Shown here one piece after another: positions 24,534-36,150 of a stretch of 64,000 bases of DNA (within the stretch, counting starts at the first letter, position 1; every line of letters starts with the position of its first letter). The position numbers were made by a program, and so were the translations under genes. The stretch lies in assembly GCA_005406025.1 (NCBI GenBank), contig BGZK01000020.1, forward strand, positions 1,107,554 to 1,171,553, read 5' to 3'. The notes under the pieces are model-generated. The model ran no database searches and had not been told where the DNA came from. It was given only the letters and a program-made list of their open reading frames with translations. Source of the DNA: Eumeta japonica. Lineage: Eukaryota > Arthropoda > Insecta > Lepidoptera > Psychidae.

Positions 24534-24573
24534 ACATGCCTTGCACAAAGCTAATGCTTTGTGCAAGGCATGT
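24534..24573. repeat. perfect hairpin, 18-bp arms and 4-nt loop
   Basis: ACATGCCTTGCACAAAGC (24534-24551) and its exact reverse complement (24556-24573) flank TAAT. The arms are of mixed composition, so chance formation is very unlikely. Confidence 0.95.
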
Positions 24574-24977
24574 ACAAATACTCAATAGTACTTGTTGTAG
24601 TTCTGCATTAAGATCGTTTCTATCTAGTATATTTATTTAATGGAAAGGTGATCGTTAGTGACGTCGTGTGTACGAGGACAAAATGATGTCTTATCTACTG
24701 CACTTTGACTGCAAGAGACGTTCGAGGCTCTCTCGAATGAGAATCGACATCATTGAAGTTAGCACGACTGAACTACGAAGACGTTAGGCGGTTAAACCGT
24801 CGAAACGTTCGCATCCACGAATAGTCATCAATATGTCACACAATGAAGTGATTATAATATCTGTCAATTTGCGGCGATCAGATTTGAGAAAAATTTAACA
24901 ATTCGGTCCTTACAAATCCACAAACTCAGCTATTCCACGAAACTAAGTAAAAAATATCCATACAGAAAAATGTAGGG
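24574..24977. other. non-coding stretch left of the copia element
   Basis: Mixed-composition DNA with no reading frame of note. It serves as the insertion flank of the LTR element. Confidence 0.4.
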
Positions 24978-24982
24978 ACAGT
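24978..24982. repeat. target-site duplication, left copy (ACAGT)
   Basis: ACAGT directly abuts the left end of the LTR element and matches 26688-26692. Five base pairs is the usual size for copia-type integrases. Confidence 0.9.
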
Positions 24983-25138
24983 TGTTGAATTAAATGAAAC
25001 GAGTGTGTACTTTAGTTTCCTTATAATTAATACTTTGAATAGGATACATTAAGAGAAGCGAACGCGAACAGAGTGAGTGAGTACACAGTGTTGCAACTTA
25101 GCATTAGTGAGAAGGCGGAAATTTAAATACATTTGACA
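24983..25138 (-). repeat. copia element 3' LTR, complete, 156 bp
   Basis: Element-strand sequence runs from TGTCAAATG to TTCAACA, an imperfect TGT...ACA inverted end. Positions 25011-25138 match the other LTR with no difference that I can see over 128 bp. Confidence 0.93.
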
Positions 25139-25263
25139 CACCCACCAAATTAAAGCCTTCTTATTTTATAACTAACATAGAAGTTTACAAATATGACACA
25201 TCATACAGATGAATTGGTATGCTGATATGTTATTCAACTATAATGATGAAAGAAACTACTTAT

Positions 25264-26559
25264 TTACTTATTTAAGGTTATACCAATTTTATCTCTAAGA
25301 TATTGAAATCTCACACGAGCAAGAGCTTTTGTAAATATATCAGCACACTGTTCTGTAGTACATAGGTACTTTACACATATTTCTTTTTCTTGACATTTTC
25401 TTGAATAAACTTATATTTAACATCAATGTGCTTACACCTTTATGAAAGTCCATATTTTAATCACTGATATTGCACTTTGATTGTCTATATTTAAACTGAT
25501 ACTGTCTTGATTATATGCACTAATATCAAGTAGTAGTCTTTTGATCCACAATGCCTCTTTGCAGCGGAACATGCAGCCATGAATTCTGCTTCTGTTGTAG
25601 ACAGGGCTATGCTTTGCTGTCGCTGAGTTGCCCATGTTATAGCTGCAGCATTCTTGGTAAACACATACCCAGTTGTAGATCTTCTTGTGTCACTATCAGC
25701 TGCATAATCAGAGTCACTGTAGCCTTCTACAGTATTATTCTTCACTTTTGAATATAATATGCCCATCTCTTTGGTTTCTTTTAAATACTTTAATATCTTC
25801 TTAACAACAGCCCAGTGAGTACTATCATAACAGTTTAGATAACGACTTACTAAGCTCACTCCAAACATAATATCTGGTCTACTTACTATTGCAAGATGCA
25901 TGAGTGAACCCACTGCTTCTTTGTATGGTATTTTCACTTCAGATACTATATTTTTCTTCTCCAGTTTGGTGTGGGGGTCTATTGGAATACTATTTCCATT
26001 TGCATTAACCATATTAAAATTTCGTAGTAATCTTTCAATATACTGTTGCTGATGAATAAATATATTACCATTTGATCTTTCTATCTGTAATCCCACATAA
26101 TTTGTAGGCTCCATGGTTTTTATTTCAAAGTATTGTTTAAGGTTATCTATAACTTTGTTAATAGCATCATCATCTTTACATATTATCAACCCATCATCCA
26201 CATACAATAGGAGATATATTTTTATTTTGTTTATATGACCAGTAAACACACATTGATCAGAGTGGCTATTAACAAAACCAAATTTATGTAATACAGATTT
26301 GAATTTATCATTCCAACACCTTGGGGCTTGTTTTAAGCCATATAATGATCTGTTAAATTTACATACAAAGTTTGGTGGAGATTCTATTCCTTCAGGAGGA
26401 TTCATATAAATATTTTCTTTAATATCTCCATAGAGAAAAGCTGTTTTAACATCAAATTGTACAATTTTTAGATCATATTGACATGCTTCTGAGAGCAATA
26501 TTCGCACTGAGTCATATCTCACTGTTGGAGAGAATGTTTCGGTGTAATCTATCTGATAA
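25264..26559 (-). pseudogene. copia pol fragment: reverse transcriptase and RNase H, frameshifted
   Basis: This is the C-terminal part of a copia-type polyprotein that would copy element RNA into DNA. Coding begins at the deletion junction with YQIDYTETFSPTV. RT motifs in order are VQFDVKTAFLYGD, SLYGLKQAPRCW and the active-site YVDD (26193-26204). RNase H motifs follow: GYSDSDYAAD, RRSTTGYVF and LSTTEAEFMA. The frame is open for about 1 kb from the junction to about 25,560 and then breaks near 25,560, twice near 25,440-25,460, and near 25,400, each time beside an A-run (T-run on +). The final segment EQCADIFTKAL...GITLNK and a stop at 25264-25266 are recognisable in another frame. gag, protease and integrase are absent. 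Confidence 0.93.
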
Positions 26560-26687
26560 TTTAGTTTCCTTATAATTAATACTTTGAATAGGATACATTA
26601 AGAGAAGCGAACGCGAACAGAGTGAGTGAGTACACAGTGTTGCAACTTAGCATTAGTGAGAAGGCGGAAATTTAAATACATTTGACA
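26560..26687 (-). repeat. copia element 5' LTR, truncated, 128 bp
   Basis: Direct copy of 25011-25138. The 28 bp corresponding to 24983-25010 (end of U5 on the element strand) is missing, replaced by RT coding at the deletion junction. Confidence 0.93.
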
Positions 26688-26692
26688 ACAGT
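26688..26692. repeat. target-site duplication, right copy (ACAGT)
   Basis: Matches 24978-24982 and abuts the outer end of the 5' LTR. Confidence 0.9.
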
Positions 26693-27280
26693 CATACATT
26701 AAAGACTACAAGATGGTTACAATACATTTTTGACCAAAAATATTCGATAAAATAATCAGACCACACCAAAGGCAACTCGCTAAATATCGATTGTATTTTC
26801 TCCGTTCTCATGTTTCCTTTTTACGTTTGATTAAAATGATACTAATTGGTTCACTAAAATACTTCAAAGTGAAGGATTTGAAATTGCTTGAACGTATTAA
26901 GTATTCCCTAAGGGCACATGCACTTGCAGTAACTCTAACACAGCAGCCAATAAAACTTTTTACACTCTTCATTCAAAGCTTAGTTTCATTTGCTAACTGA
27001 AATCAAACCGACCGTTAAGTACTTAACGACGTTTTAAAGAACTGAATGTATATACATGGATAACATTACTTAGAGATAAATCTACGATATAGAGAATTTC
27101 GAATGTCTTGAGTTAACTACTAGCAAAAAAGTATTTTAACCGATAGTTGATGACCGATGATTGAATTGAAATGACCTCCCTTCAAAACCATTCAGTCGTT
27201 TATTGTTTGAAGTTGTTGCGGAGCCATCAGATACAATGCTTAATTTGAGTCAAATGCTTTTCGTTTATGACAGCGTCATT
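26693..27280. other. non-coding stretch
   Basis: No gene seen; a 69-codon forward frame at 26791 has no recognisable motif. Confidence 0.35.
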
Positions 27281-27332
27281 CTAAATTATTCAACAGGTTA
27301 TCCGATTGGCAATAACCTGTTGAATAGTTTAG
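27281..27332. repeat. near-perfect hairpin, 21-bp arms
   Basis: CTAAATTATTCAACAGGTTAT (27281-27301; shared core TATTCAACAGGTTAT) pairs with 27312-27332 with one mismatch and a 10-nt loop. Confidence 0.9.
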
Positions 27333-27487
27333 TTCTTTTGTAGGCATTAATTTCATGTCATTTTCCGTTAAATAATCTAGCATAAAGCAATACTATACGG
27401 AGTGATTAATTTGACATTACTTATTTGTCCCGACACAGGCCACTCAAAATATGTGTTTTGAAGTGAGTGGGTGATTGCTTTTGTCCT

Positions 27488-28430
27488 TTTCAAATTCAAA
27501 TTCAAAATATCTTTATTTCATAGGTTACAAAATAACACTTGAAATATGTCATAATTTTTTGCAATTTACACTTCACCGTTCGTTCGGAAGGCAGTTTTCC
27601 CTCAAAAGAACGTTCAAGAAACATAAGGGTAACTCTTTTCTAATTTGCTCATACATGGCCAAAACGAATACAAAACCTTTAAGGACGAAACAGCCTGGTA
27701 AGAAGTCGAACCACTTATGCCCATGGATATTTTTTTCTAAATATTCAGAAATTATATAATACCCTTTTTTACTGAGCGATTGTTTAATAACACTCTTAAA
27801 TTTATATAGGGGTAAATCTTGTATATCTACAGGAACCTTAATGAATATGTGCACACAGAGCCCTCTAAATGAATTTGTGACTTTACTTAGTCGACTAACA
27901 TGTGAAATCACTTTATTTTTATTTTTGGTATTGAATTTACGTCAACTATTATTTCTTTTAAACATTTCTATTTTTTTTTTACATATTATAAATTTTCATA
28001 AATGAATTGAGAAGCCAGGGTTAGGATTCCAATTTCCTTAAAGTTATTTCTAAGAGATGCACGAGGTCCGAGCTTGTAAATTACGCGAACGGTCCGCTTC
28101 TGCAGCACGAAAATTCCATGAAACGCCGCGGATGGGCGTTTCCCCAAAGCAAGATACTCGTACCATACGACATCAAGCTATGGAAACAGACAAAATAAAC
28201 CAATCTAGAAGTTTCGACGTCCGATAAATTTCTTATATTTTTGACTGATAGGCGGCAGAGCTAAGCCTTTTCGCCATCTTACTTATATGAGGACCCCATT
28301 GAAGCCTGTTATCTAAAGTAATTCTCAGGAACACTGTAGCATTAAACTCCAATTCTTCGTTACGTACTAAAATAGTTCCGGATCCATGTCTTACCAGTGT
28401 TTTAAGGATATCAATTTGATTATTTGATAT
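27488..28430 (-). pseudogene. non-LTR retrotransposon (jockey/CR1-like), 5'-truncated ORF2 end
   Basis: The remnant is the C-terminal end of a LINE ORF2, the reverse transcriptase polyprotein. Reading 28,425 to 27,570 in several frames gives NQIDILKTLVRHGSG, then LDNRLQWGPHISKMAKRLSS, LLWGN-type and VLQKR(A/T)VR segments, KLGPR-SLRN, SQFIYEN, and finally LPLYKFKSVIKQSLS and KKGYY. This is the usual order after the RT fingers/palm in jockey/CR1-like elements of Lepidoptera. The 3' tail lies at 27491-27510 (CAAATTCAAATTCAAAA on +). Several stops and frameshifts make it dead. RT catalytic motifs and the endonuclease are missing, as expected for 5' truncation. No target duplication was identified. 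Clade assignment is from motif resemblance. Confidence 0.8.
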
Positions 28431-30208
28431 AGATTAAATTTTTACTAAAGCAGTGGCCAATAATACTTGGTTAATTTCAGTTGTGCTACAGCTTAAAGAG
28501 ATTGAATTTTTTTCTCCTTAAATATTATTTCTGGATTTTAATTCACTGTTGGAATTATCTCATATAAGTGTAATATTTATGGGTGTTGCTTATTGCATGT
28601 TTAGCATTTACTGGACTGTGTACTACATTTTACCGACAGAGTTTTTTCGTGAACAATTAAAACACAAATGATGAAATTGTACAAAGTCTCTTGTATTTTC
28701 AATATTTATTTTGAGTATACTTTCACGGTAATTTAAAATGTACTTTACGGTGGATGCGCTGTTTACATTACTATGGAGATTTAAATTCATTAAGAATTAC
28801 ATTTGATGCTGTTGTCGTTAAGTGTTTACAGAAAGTTTTCTTTTGATATAATATTTCTAAGGTTCTGAATCCTTGTTGTAGAAAGTGTAATACCTACTTG
28901 TTTCTAACTTGACGATCATGTGTGAATATAATTGTGTTCGAAAACTTGATGAATTTCTGGATTCAATTTGGAAAGAACAATGTGTAAAATCAAGTCATCC
29001 CATTTATCAGTCAGTACTCTTAAATGTTATAATGAAATAAAATATTCTGTAATATCATCTAATGTAGGTTCCAAATATACTGTTTATTAGGTGTTTTTAT
29101 TATTTAGTAACTCTGATGTAAATAATTTGACAATACTTCTTTTGTAGTCATAAAACCTGTTATTGAGAAATGACGAAATAGTATCATAAAAAATTATTAT
29201 AAAAAAAATTTTTACTTCATCTCACAGACAAGGTTTTAATTTGTACACAATACTAATTTTTGAATTAAGTACTGTAAGTTAAAGATATAAATGTATCTTT
29301 AAATGTGATCCAATTCAGGTAAATTCTATTTTTTTTTTATTGTGTTGAGTATATTTTTATTATGTATTTTAAACCGCAATATGAATTAATTTCTTAATAT
29401 TCATTGCTATTAACATTTTCATAATCTAGTAATTTTCTAGTAGCTGGTATCCAAATATGTTTCAAAACAGAGCTAATATATTTTCATTATTTGAATTTCG
29501 GTATTATTTTGTTGTGATAACTTTTAAATTTTTCCAATATACCTTTAGAAACACCATGGCGTGTCTAAAAGCATATTGGTATAAAAAGGTACATAGGTAA
29601 AGGTATATACAGCAAGCCGCAAGGTGACTCAGAAGCTATTGTATAAGATTATTACAATTGCAACAATATTTATAAACAATGACTTACGATATTCTTTTTA
29701 TTTTCGAAGCACACATACACTATCTAATTCACTATTATTTTTTACTATAGATTACTTTTAAACACCTAATATTTTTTCGGCTTACAAAATAATAGTTTTA
29801 CATTTTTGATATAACCTCACATAATAGTTCTGATAAAACGAAACGTGAACGTATGTAAAACACTTTGCTTTATCGTTTGCTACAGAAATCATTAAAAACG
29901 CGACTTTAAGTAATCATAACTATGTTAATGTATTAAAGTCAAATATTCGCCTTTCGGTCTATTGGTTTCGACAAACTAAATACTGCAAAGCCTTGAAATC
30001 AGTCGTGCAGACGCTTTTCCCTGAAATTTTGTCAGTCATCCGGCTATCGGGTTACCGGCTGTCTCGTCGAGGTTTTAGCTGGAAAATACGAAAGCGCCTA
30101 ACGAATCGTGAACGTGCATATAATTAAAATATGCTTAATGAACTATTGACACATTACACGAGAAAATACGGTTTCGACGTCGTGTCTCTCATTTATAAAA
30201 AGTTTTCA
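28431..30208. other. AT-rich non-coding stretch
   Basis: Nothing recognisable in about 1.8 kb of AT-rich sequence; even short open frames are few. Confidence 0.4.
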
Positions 30209-30251
30209 ATCAAAAAAACTATTGGTCTATTCGATCAATAGTTTTTTTGAT
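30209..30251. repeat. perfect hairpin, 16-bp arms and 11-nt loop
   Basis: ATCAAAAAAACTATTG (30209-30224) is the exact reverse complement of 30236-30251. Confidence 0.95.
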
Positions 30252-31599
30252 ACACTTGCTACATTTTTAGAATAACATTTTTGTTGTTATCAATAATTAA
30301 TACGTCTTTAATATAATTTATAAACCAAATCATTCCTAATAATTATAGTTTTGACGCAGTACGACACCTGTCACCATAATTTATTCACAATCACAACCCG
30401 ACACACAGATGACACAAGACTTATATATTTTTCTTAAAATGAAAGAAGATGTAATTATCATAGTATAGTAACAACATTTGGTGACGAAGCATACATTATA
30501 AAGGTTAGGCTTTGTACCGCAAAAGGAATTTCATAAATGATTTATTAATAATAACCTTTTCAACAGTTTAGTCGCCATATGTATTACAATCACCCTTCTC
30601 GACTACACTGTAGACGAGTTACAAATCGCTTACACGTTTTGTAGCTATTTGCTCATTGACACAACAACACAGACTAATTCTCTATTAATGTCTATAATTT
30701 TGATTCAATCCGATTTTCGTGAAACGTAACTTCAACGTCGACAAAAAGTACAATGAAAATACAGACTTCAGCATCGCTTTCAACACAGAGAGATTAGTTT
30801 TTTATTAAGGCTGAAATAAAAACTCTGTTGCGATGCCGAGTTAATTGGAATTAGACGTAAAAATGCTCATACTCTCCTGAAATCCATCCACAAAGACGGT
30901 CCGAGTACGTAACTTCAGTAGAACAAAACGATGTAACCGTGGGAAGATTATTTTTCTAACTGGGGAAACATTTTGATCATAAAACAATGACAGTTTCGCC
31001 CATTCTGCCGTTAAAATCTGTACAGATGAAGTGTCAATAAGCTTTTCAATTAAAAACCGCTCAGTAACCGAGTAAATGAATTCTCTCCTAATTTTAGTTC
31101 TATCCAGTGTGCATAAAGAAATTAAAGTAGGCGATCGCGACTGATCGACCATAAGCAACTTAAGTTGAATCAAACCGATCCCGTGCCTCGGAGGGCACGT
31201 TAAGCCGTCGGTCGCCGAAGTCTTCATCTAACTGATGACAGAGGTCGTCGACCCCCCGACCCGCACTGGGCCGGCGCGCGTTGGGTTTAAGGCTTAAGCA
31301 CCTCCATCTTAAATGGAAAGACCGTGCGAGGGTGTGCCTCGGTAGTGGGATGTATGAGGTCGCATGTCGTGGTCGGAGAACCATAATCGACCTACACTTA
31401 TATACCGTACGTTAGAATCGTGGCCAATGTACGTTTTGCGCTTATACGTACGATCGTTAGTAGTGGTGTTCCGTTTTGCACTTTCCGCGTACGGGACCCC
31501 GAAGACGGGTCCGACTCGAGTCGCTGTGATGATGCGACGTGAAAAAACGTAAACGTACCGCGAACGGCTATTACGCAAACCGAAAAAAAATTAAAGAAT
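30252..31599. other. non-coding stretch with one 128-codon reverse frame
   Basis: The reverse frame at 30841-31227 is open for 128 codons but has no motif, signal peptide or repeat that I recognise, and it overlaps other frames. 31190-31560 is CpG-richer, and its CGACCCCCCGACCCGCACTG and CCTCGGTAGTGGGATGTATG words (about 31250-31357) resemble a dispersed repeat rather than a gene. Confidence 0.3.
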
Positions 31600-31643
31600 C
31601 ATTTGTTATGAGCGATCTTTTACGTGATCGCTCATAACAAATG
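31600..31643. repeat. perfect hairpin, 18-bp arms and 8-nt loop
   Basis: CATTTGTTATGAGCGATC (31600-31617) is the exact reverse complement of 31626-31643; the loop is TTTTACGT. Confidence 0.95.
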
Positions 31644-32430
31644 CCGAACGAATTTATTAAAACAAATAACCGGACGGCAGCGAAATGGATTGCGAATTCA
31701 TTTCCATAAATCGCTCGGCGGTTACGGGCAGCTCTAAAAATAGTTGACATTCAAGTTACGCAACCGCGGCCAGCGGTCACGGGAAAAATTTCCTTCGATG
31801 GCCGAAGACGAATACAAATCTTATGTAACAGCGCGTGTTACGAGTTTGAACTTATCGGAAGTAGTACGCGTTATATGTAAATGTAAGGAAGAGTCGAAGT
31901 CGAGCGATGTTTTGATGTGACTTTGGGCATTTCGCTTTTGATGTGTACGTTTTTACACGAGTTATATACATATATACAGTATAATCCACACGAGTTTAGA
32001 CGAAATCAGTATGAATCATGAGTATTAATCATTCAATAATGCGGAAGAGAAAATATTTATTATTGTCAGTCAAAACTGTTAAATTTACTATATTAAAGTT
32101 ATTATTATTTTTTCAAATATCACTTAAAATTCAAAAACGAGAATTGAAAATGGATGAACTTCAGGGTTATTGACAATATTTATTTTTTAAAAATTCTAGT
32201 TGAGCTAAAGTCGAGTGTTTGTTTGTTCGCACAAATGTTTTTAATCGCTGATTAGTTGCAGGGGCTTCTGCAAAACGCTGAAGCCAAACTTTAGTAAATA
32301 CCTCGTCCAAATTAATGCGAAAAACACCTCTTTGCACTTTTGTAAGAAAAAGATAGAAAGAAGGTTTGATGTTTTACGATTTCGACGTCTTTCGCCCAAT
32401 TCTTATTAATTAATCACATTTTTTTAATGA
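31644..32430. other. non-coding stretch
   Basis: No gene. The first 150 bp are CpG-richer; the rest is AT-rich. Confidence 0.35.
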
Positions 32431-32735
32431 AGTACCAGCTTCCACTCGTCCGTTCCCTTCGGGTGAATGCAGGGTTAATTCCTATGAGTTTCGTATCGAC
32501 CGATGACGTCTTGTTCATCATAATCCCGATTTGAAGTCGAGAACGAAACTCGCTTTCGACTTCAAACCCAGCCCCACTCTCGACTTAGATCCCGGCCCCG
32601 CTGTTGATTCCAGTCCGTTCCGCTCTCGATTGAAATCCACTCCTACCTTTTCTCCTGATTCTGACTCGATGTAGATCTGAATTCCGTTTCCGTTCTCAAT
32701 CTCCATTTCTGATTCCACCTTCGATCAAATTATCC
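32431..32735 (-). mobile_element. Helitron-like remnant, reverse, with hexamer array
   Basis: The left edge AGTACCAGCTTCCACTCGTC is a decayed version of the reverse ACTAGCTTCCGCCCGC-type terminus. 32524-32720 is a C/T-rich degenerate hexamer array (TCGACTT, CCCGGCCCCG, TCTCGATT), with the orientation relative to the terminus seen at 13360-13620. The reverse frame through it (Glu/Gly/Ser/Asn-rich) reflects the repeat. Confidence 0.4.
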
Positions 32736-35700
32736 TACTTCTAAGGATTTTTCAATTTTTATGCAAAATGAGTCATCTTGATTTATGAATACAGAGTTTA
32801 TCAATTACTCATCTACAGCGCCAGCTACTGTATCCTAGGATGGCTATGAACCATCGTCCTGAATAATAAAAACATATTGTGTGATTACAACCTTAATTTG
32901 CCAAATCACTACATTCGCTTTTGTATATTGCCTATATGATATATGATAAAGATATTAGGAATCAGACCAATAACTTGTGAATCATTATATATGGAATTAA
33001 TATTGTAAATTCAATTACATGTACATATGCAACGTTTCTACTTTTAACCAATACGAAAACAAAATAAAATGTAGATCTCTGAAAAATCAGATAGTATGGT
33101 TCTATACACATTATATTATTGAATATCGATTAATGGGTGATATGGTTTTTGCTTGTTGTGATCCAACAATCAATTTATTATAATAATGTAACGGGTTCAC
33201 CCGATGAATGTTGAGAATAAGGCGAAATCATCAAATTTTTACACAAGAATCGCTTAAATTGTACACAACACATGTTAATGCTTAGCGCTAATAAATATCC
33301 AAAAACAAATGTCTAGTTGTATTTATCACACTTCGTTACATGGAAAATTGTCAAAATTTTAAACATATTCTTGTATAAATAAAGAAAATAAAATTTACAA
33401 AAATGTAGAACGTGTTTATATTTTTTATATATTTACACTCTTTTTAGAATACAATTTAAAAAGATTTAATATGGCGATGCGATGGAATCTCAGTAGCAGG
33501 CAGTGCAGGTAAATATTGTGAGTCTTTCGACAGATCGCTACCAAAAATATGATAGAGAAGTATGGTGTTACGTTTAGTTTACCAGCGTCTGCGCATTCAA
33601 ATTTCAGTCTTCCATCCATTGTATCAAGGGAAATAGATTCCTAGAATTGTCATTGACACATGCCTCCATTTGTAACGGACCGGATAGGTTTCACGAGCAT
33701 TTCTCTGAATAAAATCTCATATATTACCCGCTCTAAAGCTAGGCCTTTCATTGTAATCAATTTTAAACAGGAGTCAATTTACGAATTACAGCATCTCCTG
33801 AAGAAAGTTTTATGTGCCACAATGCTTTCGTAGGCGTTTTTCTAATCAGAAAAATTATGCCATTCTAACTTTGAATTTAAAAAAAGGAATTTACAAGTCA
33901 ATCAAAAGAAGGATTGAAAGACATAAAATATAAGTTTTCAAAATATACTATAAACGAAAAAATGCTGTTTCACTTTTAAGGAAATACGGGTCTATTATGC
34001 ATAATGATACTACGACATCTTAATGAAAAATTATCATTGAAACGTCAATTTATGAGGGAATTTAAAATATTTAGTAAACATCGATATCAATTTCAAAACG
34101 TTGCACGTATATTTAATTCTGACGGGATTCGGATTTAGAAATTCTCATAACCAACGCTACATTTGACTGTCGATGCAATGGGTTTTGTTCGATCCGTTTA
34201 AAAAAACTGAAAACTTACTAAACCGACAACCCTGAGCGTGTACGCAGAGTCGTCCAGTTGACGCTGTAAACGGGCAGATACTACTACAGTACAACGCACG
34301 AAACTCTGCCGCTCCGAAAGCCTATGAATGATATAATGCTCAGGTTTACCGCTGCCCGACCCTTCCCTCTTCACCCCCGCCAGTCCCATTTTTCGCAATT
34401 GTGACGCTTACATGACAAATTTCACAGCGGCAGGCTTTTGTGCGTTGTACTGTACTCTGTTGTATTATTTCTCTACAACTCATAAGGAATGGAATCTCCT
34501 CTCTGTGTGTGTATGGGTAGAGGGTGAATTAATTACTGATAGATATGTATTAAATGCCCTGCTTGTGCACAATGAGTGCTGCCAAGAGAAAGATAAACCC
34601 GTGATACCACGGCCACGCACTTGTTGGCGTGCTATTAATAACGTGATGGTTTAGTAACAATAATGTTTATACTCGACGATACGTAACACTTTGAACGATG
34701 ACGATGCAAATCTTTACTGAACGAACTGTTCTGTGATACCACTGAGTATTATTAATACTATATCATACGTGAATATATATGATATTTTACTGAACATGTT
34801 TTGATTTCCTCAATTCAAAATATTTAAACAAATGATTAATTTCTTGTAGTTATCAGTAAATATCTCATTATATATATATAATGATTGTAGATGTATATAT
34901 AACGATCAATGTTTAATGATCATGTACAAGTCAACCAATGTAAACTATGCTCATAAATTGGTATATTTGTGACACAAAGTTAACTATATATCATATACAC
35001 ACACAAAGTACAGACATTCGCTTTGATACGTTCTCGTCGGAAAGAAGCACTTATTTGACTTCACGAACATAAATAACTAATTTTTCTAGTATTTACGCCC
35101 ACGTCAACAAAATGTCACTACAGCCAAGAAAATTAAATTGACCAACGTAAATAGAGAGAAAGGTTAATTAAGAACCTCGTAAATGTACATGGTACTGTAT
35201 CATCAATCTCGCTTTAGATTTAGATTCAGAGGATATGGAAGTAATAGAGCAAATCAATATTCGACCATAGTAAATCATTTATACAGCTGGACGTCATTAA
35301 GCGATCAATATATTATTGCTTATTCGTTTTCGTTAGTCAGCGTAATTCCTAATAACATTTAATTGTATCGCCAGATAATATGCATATAATTTCTCATTCT
35401 CACGGTGTGTATGCACTTGTAAATATTCTACAGAACCATACATGCAATTTTTCTATTTTTAGGGTTCTATATTAAATTTAAAAAAAGACGCCGGACAGTA
35501 GTGAATAAGACTTGCATTCTAAGAGTTTCCTAAAAACTTAAACAAATACGTGGATAACATAAGATATTTCATGTATCAAGAATCTCGACGCTTTTTTGTT
35601 TGCATTCGATACCTATGTTGGCGAGATATCGCTTCCGGGAATCGTAAAAAAATTCCATTAATTTATTCAAAAATTTTTAAATACATCCAAATTTTAAAAC

Positions 35701-35949
35701 TTTTAAAGTTTCATAGCGGAATACAATCATAAAAATAAGACATGAAATATCTTATGGGAAATAGATACCTTCTTCTATGGGAAATATTCTTGCGTGTTCG
35801 TTGTTATACACGCGAACGAGAAGCTTTCTAAAAAAAAACAGAGCTTGGCCTCTATTCCATACGTCTGCCCTTGAAGATCCTAAATATTCTTTCGCGCACA
35901 GGACCCTCACTATCCCCGAATAACGTTAGCCCTTTTGTCCTGATCATCG
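32736..35949. other. long non-coding stretch
   Basis: AT-rich with no gene recognised in 3.2 kb. Frames of 60-80 codons (33425 reverse, 34412 forward, 35550 forward) carry no known motif. Confidence 0.35.
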
Positions 35950-36150
35950 TCCGAATCAGAACCGTGACGATGGCGGAATCGTAATTGCACACAGGATGAG
36001 AAAAAAAACTGAAATTCGGGGCTGGGATGATGTTGACGGGAGACCGAGAGCGAGACCGAGGTCGAAATTGGGTGTGGGGTCAAAATAAGAATCAGCAGCG
36101 TGACTGGATTCAGAACGAGAAGCAGCACTGAGATCAAAGTCGAGGACGGA
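35950..36150 (+). repeat. degenerate hexamer array, ~200 bp
   Basis: ACCGAG, AGCGAG, ACCGAG, GTCGAA, ATTGGG and TGTGGG follow each other in 6-bp phase (36040-36080), with decayed units on both sides. Polarity is forward, as at 11155-11300. No CTAG|T terminus is seen to the right. The long reverse frames here are consequences of the stop-poor period-6 sequence. Confidence 0.6.

Larger units (their letters stand above)
24983..26687 (-). mobile_element. Ty1/copia LTR retrotransposon, internally deleted
   Basis: A 1,705-bp element on the reverse strand, flanked by a 5-bp target duplication ACAGT (24978-24982 and 26688-26692). The 3' LTR is complete (24983-25138), starting TGTCAAATG and ending TTCAACA on the element strand. 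It is preceded by a purine-rich tract GGTGGGTG (25139-25146). The 5' LTR (26560-26687) lacks its last 28 bp and is joined directly to reverse transcriptase coding. The end of the 5' LTR, primer-binding site, gag, protease, integrase and the start of RT are therefore gone in one deletion. Because target duplication and outer ends are intact while one LTR is cut, the deletion followed insertion. Confidence 0.93.

Noticed and set aside
30841..31227. 128-codon reverse frame as a gene
   Set aside because: No domain, signal or splice context, and overlapping frames on the same strand are equally open. Kept only as part of a non-coding stretch.
32518..32718. Glu/Ser/Gly-rich reverse frame as a peptide gene
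   Set aside because: It lies inside a degenerate hexamer array, which yields long stop-free frames in any phase.
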